A DNA stretch of 49,477 bases from Actinomycetes bacterium (GCA_021787365.1 JAJYMB010000030.1:1-49477), one strand, 5' to 3'; positions 32,822-41,447 are shown, numbered from the stretch's first letter. Program-made: numbers and translations. Notes: a model not told the origin generated them from the letters alone.

Positions 32822-32923
32822 GGTGCCTACCTGGCAGGGTGCCGGGGATCGTAGCGGCAGCGCAGCGACCAGTGGCGCCGGCCCGCTTCCGAAACCTCGC
32901 TTCCAGTACGGAAAGGAGCACCT

Positions 32924-33406
32924 ATGTCCAGGACCGTCGACCTTTTCCTGGACAGCGACCAGCCACTCGAGCTGGTGGCTCTCCAGCTTTCGGAGCTGAC
33001 GTCCGCTCAGTTGAGCGCGTCGCCAGACCGAGCTCGCTTCGTCTTGCAGGAGGAGGGAGTCACGGCTTATCTGTCCGAGCACGACTTCCTCGACGACGAC
33101 GACCTGCCCTTGTCGGAGTTCCCTTATGTGTTGTCCGCTCGAGTGAGGGAACCCGGCGACATCGACCACAGCCCCGAAGCTCGCTACCTGCGCCGGCTCA
33201 ACGCCCGCTGGCGCGAGCAGACCGGCCTGCCGTCGTTGCTCGTGATCGACCTCGAGCGGCCCGACGCTCCCGAGTTCGCTACAGGTGCGCCTGGTCCGAC
33301 GGCTGCGCCTGGGCCAGTACCAGCCTCTGCCGGGTTGCCCACCACGGCGCCGGCGGGCATGCCTCAGCCGCCGGCCCCGGCCGCCTCCCATGGGACGGCC
33401 GAGTGA
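32924..33406 (+). CDS. Small acidic protein, possible immunity partner of the next gene
   Basis: 160 residues, not recognised as a known family. It is acidic in the N-terminal 120 residues (for example EHDFLDDDDLPLSEF) and ends in a Pro/Ala/Gly-rich tail of about 40 residues that looks disordered. No signal peptide or membrane helix. The start is well supported: GAAAGGAG lies 5 nt before ATG, and a strong promoter is upstream. Its stop overlaps the GTG of the nuclease-fold gene, so the two are made together. Acidic proteins co-translated with a nuclease are often immunity proteins or antitoxins; that is inference from size, charge and position only. Confidence 0.7.
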   Translation: MSRTVDLFLDSDQPLELVALQLSELTSAQLSASPDRARFVLQEEGVTAYLSEHDFLDDDDLPLSEFPYVLSARVREPGDIDHSPEARYLRRLNARWREQTGLPSLLVIDLERPDAPEFATGAPGPTAAPGPVPASAGLPTTAPAGMPQPPAPAASHGTAE

Positions 33407-34008
33407 GCGCCGCCAGGCCGGTGGTGGGAGCCCGCGGCCGGGGAGCAAGCGCCGGCGGCCGGGGAGCAAGCGCCGGCGGGGACCGTGGTCCCTGGCGCTG
33501 CCAGCATTCTGGCCCCGGCACCTACGACGAGTCAGCACGGCGTGTCAGCCACTCTGAGTACGCGGTGGCGCAGCTGCTCGTGCAAGAAGGCCACCACGTA
33601 CGCAGCGTGCCCGAGAGCAGGGGAGCCGGGAAGACGCCGGACTTCGTTGCCTGCGGGGCCCTGGTCGAGGCGAAGTCCTTCGAGAGCTTGGCTGAGCGCA
33701 GAGGCCGGCCCCCCTCCGCTGAGGGTGTCGCCAACAAGCTCATGCAGGCCAGCGAGCAGGGAGCCGTCGGCATAATCTGGGCCGGCGCCAGTGGCCTGAG
33801 CCAGGCCACCGCCCGAGCGGGCTACCTGCTGTACTGCCGCCACGCCGTCGTGCACGGCCTGGGCAAGCTCGAGTCAGCGCGGGTCGTCGGCGAGGGCTTC
33901 GACGTTTCCTTCGACCCGGTGGCCGACGTAAGAGCCGTCTGGCAGGCCGGCGCGACGCCGAGGTTGAGGCCGTCCGTTCCCGTGAGACGCCTGGTGCCGC
34001 GGCCTTAG
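33403..34008 (+). CDS. PD-(D/E)xK nuclease-fold protein, possible tRNase-type toxin
   Basis: 201 residues. Residues 1-45 are low-complexity (RGASAGG twice). The C-terminal domain begins HSEYAVAQLLVQEGHHV and carries a clear PD-(D/E)xK motif: D80 in GKTPDF, then E89 and K91 in LVEAKS, with a conserved Glu in the first helix (SEY). This arrangement resembles the C-terminal tRNA-nuclease domains of contact-dependent inhibition toxins. No secretion or delivery domain is attached. GTG 33403 overlaps the stop of the acidic protein gene. A Holliday-junction or restriction-like nuclease is the alternative; the fold is more certain than the role. Confidence 0.6.
   Translation: MSAARPVVGARGRGASAGGRGASAGGDRGPWRCQHSGPGTYDESARRVSHSEYAVAQLLVQEGHHVRSVPESRGAGKTPDFVACGALVEAKSFESLAERRGRPPSAEGVANKLMQASEQGAVGIIWAGASGLSQATARAGYLLYCRHAVVHGLGKLESARVVGEGFDVSFDPVADVRAVWQAGATPRLRPSVPVRRLVPRP
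33434..33475. repeat. 21-bp in-frame tandem repeat, two copies
   Basis: GCGGCCGGGGAGCAAGCGCCG is repeated exactly with period 21, giving RGASAGG twice in the N-terminal linker of the nuclease-fold protein. It keeps the frame and probably arose by slippage. Confidence 0.85.
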
Positions 34009-34070
34009 GCCACCGCCCGAGCCGCCCAGGCGGGCTGCGGCCGTAAGGCTCTCGCACAAGGAGGTACCGT

Positions 34071-34485
34071 GTGCCCATGTCGGTGGCACAGCCCGACTTC
34101 GCCCAACCCGGTGAGCTCGAGGTGGAACTGTGGGACGGCGAGGAGATGGTAAAGGGCCAGCCGACCCCTCGTGGAACTGTGGGACGGCGAGGAGATGGTA
34201 AAGGGCCAGCCGACCCCTCGCCACGAAGCCCTTCGGGCCGCACTCCTGGCGCAACTGTTCGGCCAGCGGCGCACGTATTTGAGCGTGGAAGTGTCGTCGG
34301 CGATCGAGGAGCCCGGTATGGCGCCACGACCGGACGGGTCTGTGCTCGACCGCAGCTTTGACCCCCCGGCCACGCTCGTGGGGGTGGCCGTTGGCGTGGC
34401 CAACGGCCACCTCGATGGCTGCCGTTCCAGAGCGGTCGTCGTACAAGGGCACCGGCGCCTCGGCGTGCCGCACTGGGCGCCCTAG
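34071..34485 (+). pseudogene. Uma2-like endonuclease remnant broken by a 49-bp duplication
   Basis: If one copy of the duplicated 49 bp is ignored, the frame reads SVAQPDFAQPGELEVELWDG followed by a stretch ending PRHEALRAALLAQLFGQ, which resembles the start of Uma2-family (PD-(D/E)xK) proteins, with IEEPGMAPRPDGSVL further on. The duplication shifts the frame (49 is not a multiple of 3), and the C-terminal half of a normal Uma2 protein (about 190 residues) is missing or shifted. AAGGAGG lies 6 nt before the GTG at 34071, so the 5' end once worked. Family assignment is moderate. Confidence 0.45.
34122..34219. repeat. 49-bp perfect tandem duplication
   Basis: The block 34122-34170 is repeated exactly at 34171-34219. 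It is the longest perfect repeat noticed, is frame-shifting, and looks recent because no base differs between copies. It could also be an assembly artefact. Confidence 0.92.
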
Positions 34486-34495
34486 GTTTCGGGGT

Positions 34496-37400
34496 ATGGC
34501 CGTCGAGCTCGGGCAGCAGTGGGCAGCGAGCGTTGGCGCGCAGTTGCAAGAGTGGGCCGTAGGCACGAGCCCTGGAGCAGCCGAGCCGGACGCCGGTGGT
34601 GCGCTGGGCCAGTTGGGAAAGTTCCTCCACTCGGTCCCCCCCGGTTACCCGGAAGCGACGAGCCCCGAAGAAGCCGCGCGCGACTGGCTCTTGATGTCGG
34701 TCCTCGCAGGCGGGGTAGGTGGGCGCTCCGAGGTGCGCGCCTCGCGTAGTGGTGCCAGTGGGCAGTTCGAGGTGGTGGCCTCGCCTGGCGGGGCGGGCAG
34801 TGACTTCCGGCTCCGCCGCGTCGGCGCCAGTTTGCTCGAACTGTCCTCCCTCGTACCGGCGCTCGAAAGCTTTGGCCTGGCCGTCGTCGAGGCGGTGCCG
34901 TGGCGGTTCGGCGGCCTCGGTCCAGGCGGCTCCTCGCTCTACGTGGACGACATCGGCCTCCGCGTGGTGACCAGCGTCCTTGGGCCCGCCTTCTACGCTC
35001 GAGGGGCAGAAGCGCGGCTGGTGCGCGCCTTGCAGGCGGTGCTTGCCGGCGAAGCGGAGGAGACCCCCCTCAACCGCCTGGTGGTTGGTGCCGGCCTCGA
35101 CTGGAGGGAGGTCAACCTGCTGGGCACCTACCTTGCCTACCGCCGTACAGCGGGCGGCCCCCGCGCCAAGGAGAGGCTGGCGGCCATGGTCGAGGGCCTG
35201 GTCGAGTACCCCCAGGTCGCCGCAACCATAGTCCGGCTGTTCCATGTGCTCCTGTGCTCGCCTGACCCGAATAGCGCCGGAAGCCCCGGTGAGGTCTTCG
35301 GGCCGGCCGAGGCGGAAGCCCGCTCCGCGCTGGGCCAGGTGCCCGACCTCGCCCACTTCGAAGCGCTCCAGGAACTGCTGTCGATGGTCCTCGCCACGAC
35401 CCGGAGCAACTGGTCGCTTGGACGAGACGAGGTGGCGCTCAAGTTCGCGAGCACCAGCTTGGAGTTCCTACCGCGGCCGAAGCCTTTCGCAGAGGTGTTC
35501 GTGTGGTCGCCCGGCTTCGAGGGCATCCACCTCCGCTTCGGCCCCGTGGCGCGGGGCGGGATCCGCTGGAGCGACCGTCACGACGAACTGCGCACGGAAG
35601 TCCTCGACCTGGCGCGGGCGCAAGTGAAGAAAAACTCGCTCATAATCCCGACCGGTGCCAAAGGCGGCTTCTCGCTGCACCGGGCCAATGGGCCGGCCGA
35701 GAACGGCCTGAGCGCCGAGGACGAGGGCCGCGAGGCATACCGGCGCTTTGTGACTGCGCTGTTCGAAGTGACCGACAACGTGGTCGGTGGCGAGGTGCGC
35801 CGGCCCGAGGGGGTGGTGTGCCGCGACGGGGCCGACCCGTACCTCGTCGTGGCGCCGGACAAGGGCACGGCCAACTTCTCGGACTTGGCCAACTCGATCA
35901 GCGCCGAGCGCGGGTACTGGCTCGGCGACGCCTTCGCTTCGGGCGGGAGCAACGGGTACGACCACAAAGCGCTCGGCATAACCGCGAAGGGCACATGGCT
36001 GGCGGTGAGGCGGCACTTCCGGGCGCTCGGCATGGACGCCCAGCGCGACCCGCTTCGCGTGGTCGGCGTCGGCGACATGTCCGGTGACGTCTTCGGCAAC
36101 GGAATGTTGCAGAGCCCGGCCCTCAGGTTGGTTGCGGCCTTCGACCACAGGCACGTTTTTGTGGACCCCGCGCCGGACGCTGAGGCCTCGTTTGCTCAAC
36201 GCGTCCGTCTGAGCGGGCTCCCGCACTCGTCCTGGGCCGATTACGACCTCTCGGCTGCCTCCCCCGGCGCCGGTATCTACTCCCGCCAGGACAAGGTGGT
36301 GGAGCTAGCGCCGGAGGCAGCCGTGGCCCTCGGGACGAGACCGGGCCCGCTCACGCCGCCGGAGGTCGCCAAGGTGGTGCTGAAGGCCCCGGTTGACCTC
36401 GTGTACTTCGGCGGGGTGGGCACGTTTGTAAAGGCCTCTGACGAGAGCGACGTCGAGGTCGACGACGCCGCCAACGACGAGATCCGCATAGCGTCGGCCG
36501 ACCTGCGCGCCCGGGTAGTCGCCGAAGGTGCCAACCTCGCCATGACCCAGCGGGCGCGAGCCGGCTATGCCCGGCGCGGCGGGCGTGTCAACACCGACTT
36601 CGTCGACAACGCCGCCGGCGTCGTGATGTCGGACCGCGAGGTCAACTCGAAGATCCTCCTCGACCTGGCCGAAGCAAGAGGAGTTTTGCCGGAGGGCCAA
36701 CGCGACAAGGTGCTGGCCGAAGCTGAACCCGGGGCTGTCGAGGCCGTCCTGGCGACGGTCGAGCAGAGCATCGTGGCCCTCGACCGAGCGTCGGCCACGA
36801 GCGGTACGGAGCTTTCCGCTTACGAGGCGCTCGGAGCGGACCTTGCGGCCGAGGACTTGCTCGACCCCGAGGTCGAGTTTCTCCCGGGCCCGGAGGAACT
36901 GGCCCGCCGACGCTCTGCCGGCGCCGGCCTCTCCCGCCCAGAGCTGGCCGTCGTGCTCGCCCTTGCTCGCAGCGAACTGGCGCGCAGCATCGGCGCCTCG
37001 CCCCTGCCGAGAGACCCGTGCCTGTTGCCGCTGGCGATCTCGTACTTCCCCCCGCCGGTTGGCGAAATGGTGGCCGGATTGGTCCCCTCACACCCGCTCT
37101 TCCGTGAGATAGTTGCATCCCAGCTGGCCAACGAGGTGCTTGCCCGCATGGGCGGGCTGTGGGCGCACGAAGTGTCCCGCGAAAACGGGTGCCCGCCCTG
37201 GAGGACCGCGGCGGCCTACTGGGCGGCGCGCGAGGTGCTCGGGCTCGGCGACCTCTACCTCGAGGCCGACGAGCTCACCTGGTCCATTTCCCTGGACGCC
37301 GAGCTCCAGGTGCGCGCCGTGTTGACCCGCGCCGTGGACCGTTTGGCCCGCTGGTACCTGAGGCGAGGTCTCCCCGAGACGCTCGGCAAGCTGATCGAGA

Positions 37401-38038
37401 GGGACAGGATGCTGGTGGAGGGAGTCCGTGCCTGGGCGGCCCGAGCCGAGGTGGCCGTCGCCGACGAAGCCGGCGGGGCGGAGGCGAAGACCACTCGGTT
37501 TGGGCCGGGTGCACTGGGCGATGGCGCAGCCGAAGTTGGTGCCCTCGTCCAATTGGGCGTCCCCGCCGGCCTCGCCTCTCGCGCTGGTCTGGCCTTGGCA
37601 GCTGCGGTTGCAGGAGAACTAGGGGACGCAGCCAGGGCGACGGATAGCGGTTTCGAGGTGGCAGTCGAGGCTTACGAGCTGGTGGTGGAGGGCCTGGGCC
37701 TCGAGCAGGTGGCCGAGATGCTCGCCGGGTGGCACCCTGCCGACCGCTGGGAGCGCTGGCAGCTGCACGTCCTCTCCGAGGACTTGGCCGACATGAGGGC
37801 CTGGGCGGCGCGAGCAGCCCTGGCCAGTCACCCGGGCCGGCCGAGGAAAGACGCCGTCTTCGCCTGGTTGGCCGACCGCCGGGAGGCCACGACCAGCTTG
37901 CTCGGTCTCATCGGGGAGCTACGCAAGGCGCCGGCACCCAACCTGTCCTTGGCGAGCATCACTCTGCGTGCCGTGAGAGCCGCCCTGGAGGGGACCGCTA
38001 CGCCCGTCGGTGGTGTACCGGGCCGGCCGAGCGATTAG
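34496..38038 (+). CDS. gdh: NAD-specific glutamate dehydrogenase, short form of the large (GDH180-type) family
   Basis: Converts glutamate and NAD+ to 2-oxoglutarate, ammonium and NADH. 1180 residues. The catalytic core is unmistakable: GGIRWSDRHDELRTEV, KKNSLIIPTGAKGGF with the catalytic Lys, APDKGTANFSDLANSIS, FASGGSNGYDHKALGITAKG and GDMSGDVFGNGM, followed by the long C-terminal domain of this family. The usual proteins have about 1600 residues; roughly the first 430, including ACT-like regulatory domains, are absent. Shorter members (about 1065 residues) are known, so it may be functional with different allosteric control. ATG 34496 has a weak ribosome-binding site; the frame is open to 34358, overlapping the remnant. 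It is followed by rpiB after 10 nt. Confidence 0.9.
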   Translation: MAVELGQQWAASVGAQLQEWAVGTSPGAAEPDAGGALGQLGKFLHSVPPGYPEATSPEEAARDWLLMSVLAGGVGGRSEVRASRSGASGQFEVVASPGGAGSDFRLRRVGASLLELSSLVPALESFGLAVVEAVPWRFGGLGPGGSSLYVDDIGLRVVTSVLGPAFYARGAEARLVRALQAVLAGEAEETPLNRLVVGAGLDWREVNLLGTYLAYRRTAGGPRAKERLAAMVEGLVEYPQVAATIVRLFHVLLCSPDPNSAGSPGEVFGPAEAEARSALGQVPDLAHFEALQELLSMVLATTRSNWSLGRDEVALKFASTSLEFLPRPKPFAEVFVWSPGFEGIHLRFGPVARGGIRWSDRHDELRTEVLDLARAQVKKNSLIIPTGAKGGFSLHRANGPAENGLSAEDEGREAYRRFVTALFEVTDNVVGGEVRRPEGVVCRDGADPYLVVAPDKGTANFSDLANSISAERGYWLGDAFASGGSNGYDHKALGITAKGTWLAVRRHFRALGMDAQRDPLRVVGVGDMSGDVFGNGMLQSPALRLVAAFDHRHVFVDPAPDAEASFAQRVRLSGLPHSSWADYDLSAASPGAGIYSRQDKVVELAPEAAVALGTRPGPLTPPEVAKVVLKAPVDLVYFGGVGTFVKASDESDVEVDDAANDEIRIASADLRARVVAEGANLAMTQRARAGYARRGGRVNTDFVDNAAGVVMSDREVNSKILLDLAEARGVLPEGQRDKVLAEAEPGAVEAVLATVEQSIVALDRASATSGTELSAYEALGADLAAEDLLDPEVEFLPGPEELARRRSAGAGLSRPELAVVLALARSELARSIGASPLPRDPCLLPLAISYFPPPVGEMVAGLVPSHPLFREIVASQLANEVLARMGGLWAHEVSRENGCPPWRTAAAYWAAREVLGLGDLYLEADELTWSISLDAELQVRAVLTRAVDRLARWYLRRGLPETLGKLIERDRMLVEGVRAWAARAEVAVADEAGGAEAKTTRFGPGALGDGAAEVGALVQLGVPAGLASRAGLALAAAVAGELGDAARATDSGFEVAVEAYELVVEGLGLEQVAEMLAGWHPADRWERWQLHVLSEDLADMRAWAARAALASHPGRPRKDAVFAWLADRREATTSLLGLIGELRKAPAPNLSLASITLRAVRAALEGTATPVGGVPGRPSD

Positions 38039-38048
38039 AAAGATCGGG

Positions 38049-38513
38049 ATGAGAGTCGCCGTAGCCAACGACCACGCCGGGTACCAGCTGAAGGTCCTCG
38101 TGGCGGCGCACCTGGACGAACAGGGCCACAAAGTTGACGACCTCGGTTCCTACGACACCGAACCCGTCGACTACCCGCCTTATTGCGCCGCCTGCGCCCG
38201 CCAGGTTGTAAAGGGGGTAGCAGACTTCGGCATAGTCATCGGTGGTTCGGGCCAGGGTGAGCAGATGGCCGCGAACAAGGTCCACGGCGCCAGGGCGGCG
38301 CTTTGCCACGACGAGTACACGGCGCGCTTCGCGCGGCTCCACAACAACGCCAACGTCTTGGCCCTGGGTGCTCGCATCTTGGCCCCGGAACTGGCCTTCG
38401 ACATCGTGGACACTTTCCTCGCCACTGCCTTCGAGGGTGGCCGGCACCAGGCGCGCCTCGACGAACTTCTCGCCATAGAAGCCGAGGAGTGCGCCGGCGT
38501 CAGAGCGACCTGA
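38049..38513 (+). CDS. rpiB: Ribose-5-phosphate isomerase B, mycobacterial type
   Basis: Interconverts ribose-5-phosphate and ribulose-5-phosphate in the pentose phosphate pathway. 154 residues, normal length. MRVAVANDHAGYQLK is the family N-terminus; the phosphate/active-site loop reads GIVIGGSGQGEQMAANKV. The proteobacterial form has a catalytic Cys in CGTG; here the loop is GGSGQGE, and E71 would be the base as in the mycobacterial enzyme. NNANVLALGARIL is the conserved C-terminal part. ATG 38049 matches the family start; the frame is open 13 codons upstream over the previous gene's end. Probably co-transcribed with the dehydrogenase gene. Confidence 0.92.
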   Translation: MRVAVANDHAGYQLKVLVAAHLDEQGHKVDDLGSYDTEPVDYPPYCAACARQVVKGVADFGIVIGGSGQGEQMAANKVHGARAALCHDEYTARFARLHNNANVLALGARILAPELAFDIVDTFLATAFEGGRHQARLDELLAIEAEECAGVRAT

Positions 38514-38530
38514 ACGGCTGGCCCTAGCCC

Positions 38531-39697
38531 ATGGCCACCGCGGAGGGCTTCGAGCTCGTGCGCGTCCGCTTGCCGCTCGCGGAGGCATGGGCGAGCGGGG
38601 CTGGCTCCTTTTCCCACCGTGACAGCCTGCTCGTGAGGGCCGTGCTGCGTGGGCCCGCCGGCGAGGCCGAGGGGTGGGGCGAATGCCCGGCGCTCCCCGC
38701 GCCGAGCTACAGCAGCGAGTACACCGAGGAGGCGGCGCGGGTCTCCGAGCGGTTCCTCGTGCCGGTGCTGCTCGGGGCGGAGCTCTCGAGCGCCCGCGAG
38801 GTGGCTGGGGCGCTTTCTCACGTGAAGGGCCACCCGATGGCGAAGACGGCCTTCGAGGCGGCGGTGATCGATGCGGAGCTCCGGGCCGAGGGCGTCTCCA
38901 TGGCCTCTTACCTGGCGCGGGCCAGCGAGCTCGCCCTCCCGCCGGTCCCGGCCGTTCCCGCCGGGGTGACGGTCGGCTTGGCCGGCCACCTGGGACAGCT
39001 CCTCGACGAGGTCGAGCGCTATGTTGTCCAGGGCTACCGTTCGGTCAAGCTGAAGATCTCTCCCGCCCTCGGGCCCCCACCGCATGTTGCCTTGGGGGCG
39101 GTGCGCGAGCGCTGGCCGGAGGTCGTCCTCGCTGCCGACGCGAACGGGGCCTACGAGGGGCTCTCGCTGGACGAGGCGGCCTCCCAGCTGTCCGCCCTCG
39201 ACGGCCTCGGCCTGGCCTGCATCGAGCAACCCCTGGGTGAGGACGACCTGGTGGGCCACGCCCGGCTGGCGCGCCTCATAAGAACTCCGGTCTGCCTGGA
39301 CGAGGCGCTCGGTAGCCACGGCCTCGTGGAGGCCGCTCTCCGGCTCGGAGCCTGCTCGGTGGTCAACGTCAAAGCGGGGCGCCTCGGGGGCTACCTGGGG
39401 GCCGTACGGGTGCACGACCTGTGCGCCCGCCGGGAAGTGGCGCTCCGGCTCGGTGGGATGGTCGAGACCGGCGTGGCCCGGGCAGCCAACGTCGCGCTGG
39501 GCTCATTGGCTGGCTTCAACCTGCCGGGGGACCTGTCGGCGACGGGCAGGTTCTTCGTGGAGGACCTCGCCGGCCCCCTCACGTTGCAGGCTGACGGGAC
39601 GATCGCGGTGCCCACCGGTGCCGGCAGCGGGGTAGAGGTGGACCGGGGCGCGATCGACCGGGCTGCCTGCTGGCGGCGCTTCTTCCGGGCGGGATGA
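38531..39697 (+). CDS. menC: o-Succinylbenzoate synthase / N-acylamino acid racemase-type enolase-superfamily enzyme
   Basis: 388 residues, enolase superfamily, muconate-lactonising-type fold. The catalytic pattern is complete: K173-x-K175 (VKLKIS), the metal ligands D203 (DANGAY), E232 (IEQPL) and D257 (CLDEAL), and K281 (VNVKAGRLGG) on the other face. The WGECPALPAPSYSSEYTEEA region is typical of the OSBS/NAAAR group. The likely role is the dehydration step of menaquinone synthesis, but racemase activity is common in this group and no other men genes are in view. It starts 17 nt after rpiB, suggesting one transcript. Confidence 0.85.
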   Translation: MATAEGFELVRVRLPLAEAWASGAGSFSHRDSLLVRAVLRGPAGEAEGWGECPALPAPSYSSEYTEEAARVSERFLVPVLLGAELSSAREVAGALSHVKGHPMAKTAFEAAVIDAELRAEGVSMASYLARASELALPPVPAVPAGVTVGLAGHLGQLLDEVERYVVQGYRSVKLKISPALGPPPHVALGAVRERWPEVVLAADANGAYEGLSLDEAASQLSALDGLGLACIEQPLGEDDLVGHARLARLIRTPVCLDEALGSHGLVEAALRLGACSVVNVKAGRLGGYLGAVRVHDLCARREVALRLGGMVETGVARAANVALGSLAGFNLPGDLSATGRFFVEDLAGPLTLQADGTIAVPTGAGSGVEVDRGAIDRAACWRRFFRAG

Positions 39698-39778
39698 AGC
39701 CGGGGCCGGGCTCCGGGCCGACCGGCCCCGTACCCCCCTGGCCGCCATGGTCACGCCGCCGCGCTACGTTGCCATGCG

Positions 39779-41107
39779 ATGACGTTGCCCTTTTGGGAGC
39801 CGGGCCCTGCCGGTGCCGGAGGTCCGGCCGCGCCGGCGCGGCGCGACCAGTCCCCCCGCCGGCTCAGCCTGGTCCAGCTCTCCAGGGAGATCGCCCGCTC
39901 TTTGGCGACCGTCGGGCGGGTAGCGGTCGAAGGGGAGGTCTACCGGCCCCGCACGAGCCAGGGCGGTTGGGCGTTCTTCGTGCTCCGGGACAGGACTTGT
40001 CAGGTTTCGGTCGTCTGCCCCGCCCGGAACGCCCGTCGCTGCCGAGCCGTGGGCGGGGAGAGGGTGCTCGTCGTGGGTTCGCTCGTCTGGGTCAACGACC
40101 GGGGCCAACTGACGCTCGAGGCCGAAGAAGTGACGCCGGTCGGGGAGGGCGCCGTGGCTGCGATGATCGCCGAGGCACGGGCCAGGTTGGCCGCCGACGG
40201 GTTGCTCGATAGGCCCAGGCGCCCGCTCCCGCGGCTGCCTCGTTCGATCGGCGTGGTCTGTGGCACCGAAGCAGCGGTGCGCCAAGACATCGAGTCGGTG
40301 GTGGCGGCCCGGTTCCCCGGCTACCCGCTCGTTTTCCAGGAGACGACCGTGAGCGGTCCGGGCGCCGCGCTCTCGATCATCGACGCTCTCGGGAGGGTCT
40401 CCTCTAGGCCCGAGGTCGACGTCGTGGTGATGGCTCGCGGCGGTGGGGACGCCACGGCCCTATTGCCGTGGAGCGACGAAGAGCTGTGCCGGGTGGTCGC
40501 CGCCGCTCCCGTGCCGGTCGTTTCCGCGATCGGCCACGAGGGCGACCGCCCGCTCTGCGACGAAGTGGCCGACTTGCGCTGCGGGACACCCTCGATCGCG
40601 GCTCACGCCGTCGTCCCCGATAGGCATGCCCTCGAAGAGGAACTAGCCGGCCTCCTCGAGTCCGCTGGCCGGAGCCTTGGGGCGCTCCGTGCGCTCGGCC
40701 GCGAGCGGCTCCGGGGTGCGGAGGTCAGCGGGGCGCTCTCAGCCGGCTTGGAGCGGGCGCGCTCCCGGCTCGGCCGCGGCGCCGAGAGGCTGGCGTGGGC
40801 GAACCCCGGCCAGAGGGTGGAGTCGTGCCGGCGCCGGCTCGCTGCTTCCGACTGGCGAGGCCCGTTCGCCGGGCAGCTCGGGGCGGACCGCCGGCGCCTC
40901 GACGCGGCTCGCCGCCACGCGTGGTCGCTTTCGCCTCAGCACGTGGTGGAGAGGGGCTTCGCCGTGGCCCGGCGCTCCGACGGCACGGTCGTGCGCGACC
41001 CAGCCGAGGTCAGGCCCGGCGAGCTGCTCGAGCTTCGCGTGGCACGTGGGGTGATCGGCGTGCAGGTGGTGGGCAGGCCGGCCGAATGGGGGAGGCAGGA
41101 CGAGTGA
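39779..41107 (+). CDS. xseA: Exodeoxyribonuclease VII large subunit
   Basis: Catalytic subunit of the single-strand DNA exonuclease used in repair. 442 residues. An OB-fold begins near RLSLVQLSREIARSL and continues through VAVEGEVYRPRTSQGGWAFF; the catalytic domain has IGVVCGTEAAVRQDI, VVVMARGGGDATALLPW and VSAIGHEGDRPLCDEVADLR with its active-site residues; GTPSIAAHAVVPD follows; the coiled-coil region and the C-terminal SPQHVVERGFAVAR strand close the protein. ATG 39779 fits the family start with a short extra N-terminal tail. The end overlaps xseB (GTGA), so the two subunits are translationally coupled. Confidence 0.93.
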   Translation: MTLPFWEPGPAGAGGPAAPARRDQSPRRLSLVQLSREIARSLATVGRVAVEGEVYRPRTSQGGWAFFVLRDRTCQVSVVCPARNARRCRAVGGERVLVVGSLVWVNDRGQLTLEAEEVTPVGEGAVAAMIAEARARLAADGLLDRPRRPLPRLPRSIGVVCGTEAAVRQDIESVVAARFPGYPLVFQETTVSGPGAALSIIDALGRVSSRPEVDVVVMARGGGDATALLPWSDEELCRVVAAAPVPVVSAIGHEGDRPLCDEVADLRCGTPSIAAHAVVPDRHALEEELAGLLESAGRSLGALRALGRERLRGAEVSGALSAGLERARSRLGRGAERLAWANPGQRVESCRRRLAASDWRGPFAGQLGADRRRLDAARRHAWSLSPQHVVERGFAVARRSDGTVVRDPAEVRPGELLELRVARGVIGVQVVGRPAEWGRQDE

Positions 41108-41346
41108 GCTTCGACGCCGCGAAGTTTGACCCGGGGCTCGCCGGCGCCCCCGGGCCGCTCGAGGAGCTCAGCTTCGAGCAGCTCCTCGACGCTCTCGAAC
41201 TGGTCACCAACAGGCTCGCCAGCGGCGAGCTCGGGATTGAGGCGGCGACGGACCTCTACGAGCAGGCCGAGATCCTCCACGCCGCGGCCGAGCAGCGCCT
41301 CGCCGCGGTAGAGGCGCGCATCGAGCGCTTGCGCGGCTCTGAGTAG
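41104..41346 (+). CDS. xseB: Exodeoxyribonuclease VII small subunit
   Basis: 80 residues, a typical XseB: LEELSFEQLLDALELVTNRL, then GELGIEAATDLYEQAEIL, and a C-terminal helix EQRLAAVEARIERLRG that packs on XseA. GTG 41104 overlaps the xseA stop. The 3' end runs directly into a 17-bp repeat tract; the last codons of the gene touch its first copy. Confidence 0.93.
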   Translation: MSFDAAKFDPGLAGAPGPLEELSFEQLLDALELVTNRLASGELGIEAATDLYEQAEILHAAAEQRLAAVEARIERLRGSE

Positions 41347-41447
41347 CGATGGCGCCGGCCCTGCGATGAGGCCGGCCCTGCGATGGCGCCGGGCCCGCGA
41401 TGAAGCCGGGCCCGCGACGAGGCCGGCCCCGCGATGAGGCCGGCCAC
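41346..41447. repeat. Six imperfect 17-bp GC-rich tandem repeats
   Basis: Six units of the form GCGATGAGGCCGGCCCT follow each other directly after xseB, differing at two to four positions each. No coding role is seen. The self-complementary GGCCGGCC-like core of each unit could form small hairpins and might stop transcription. Confidence 0.8.

Larger units (their letters stand above)
32334..32923. other. 590-nt intergenic region, partly AT-richer
   Basis: No coding frame in this stretch resembles a protein. It holds an 11-bp inverted repeat (32407-32436), a 17-bp tandem repeat (32713-32746) and a near-consensus promoter (32793-32821), each listed separately. Base composition from about 32640 to 32830 is clearly less GC-rich than the surroundings, which suggests a regulatory or acquired segment. 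Confidence 0.6.
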
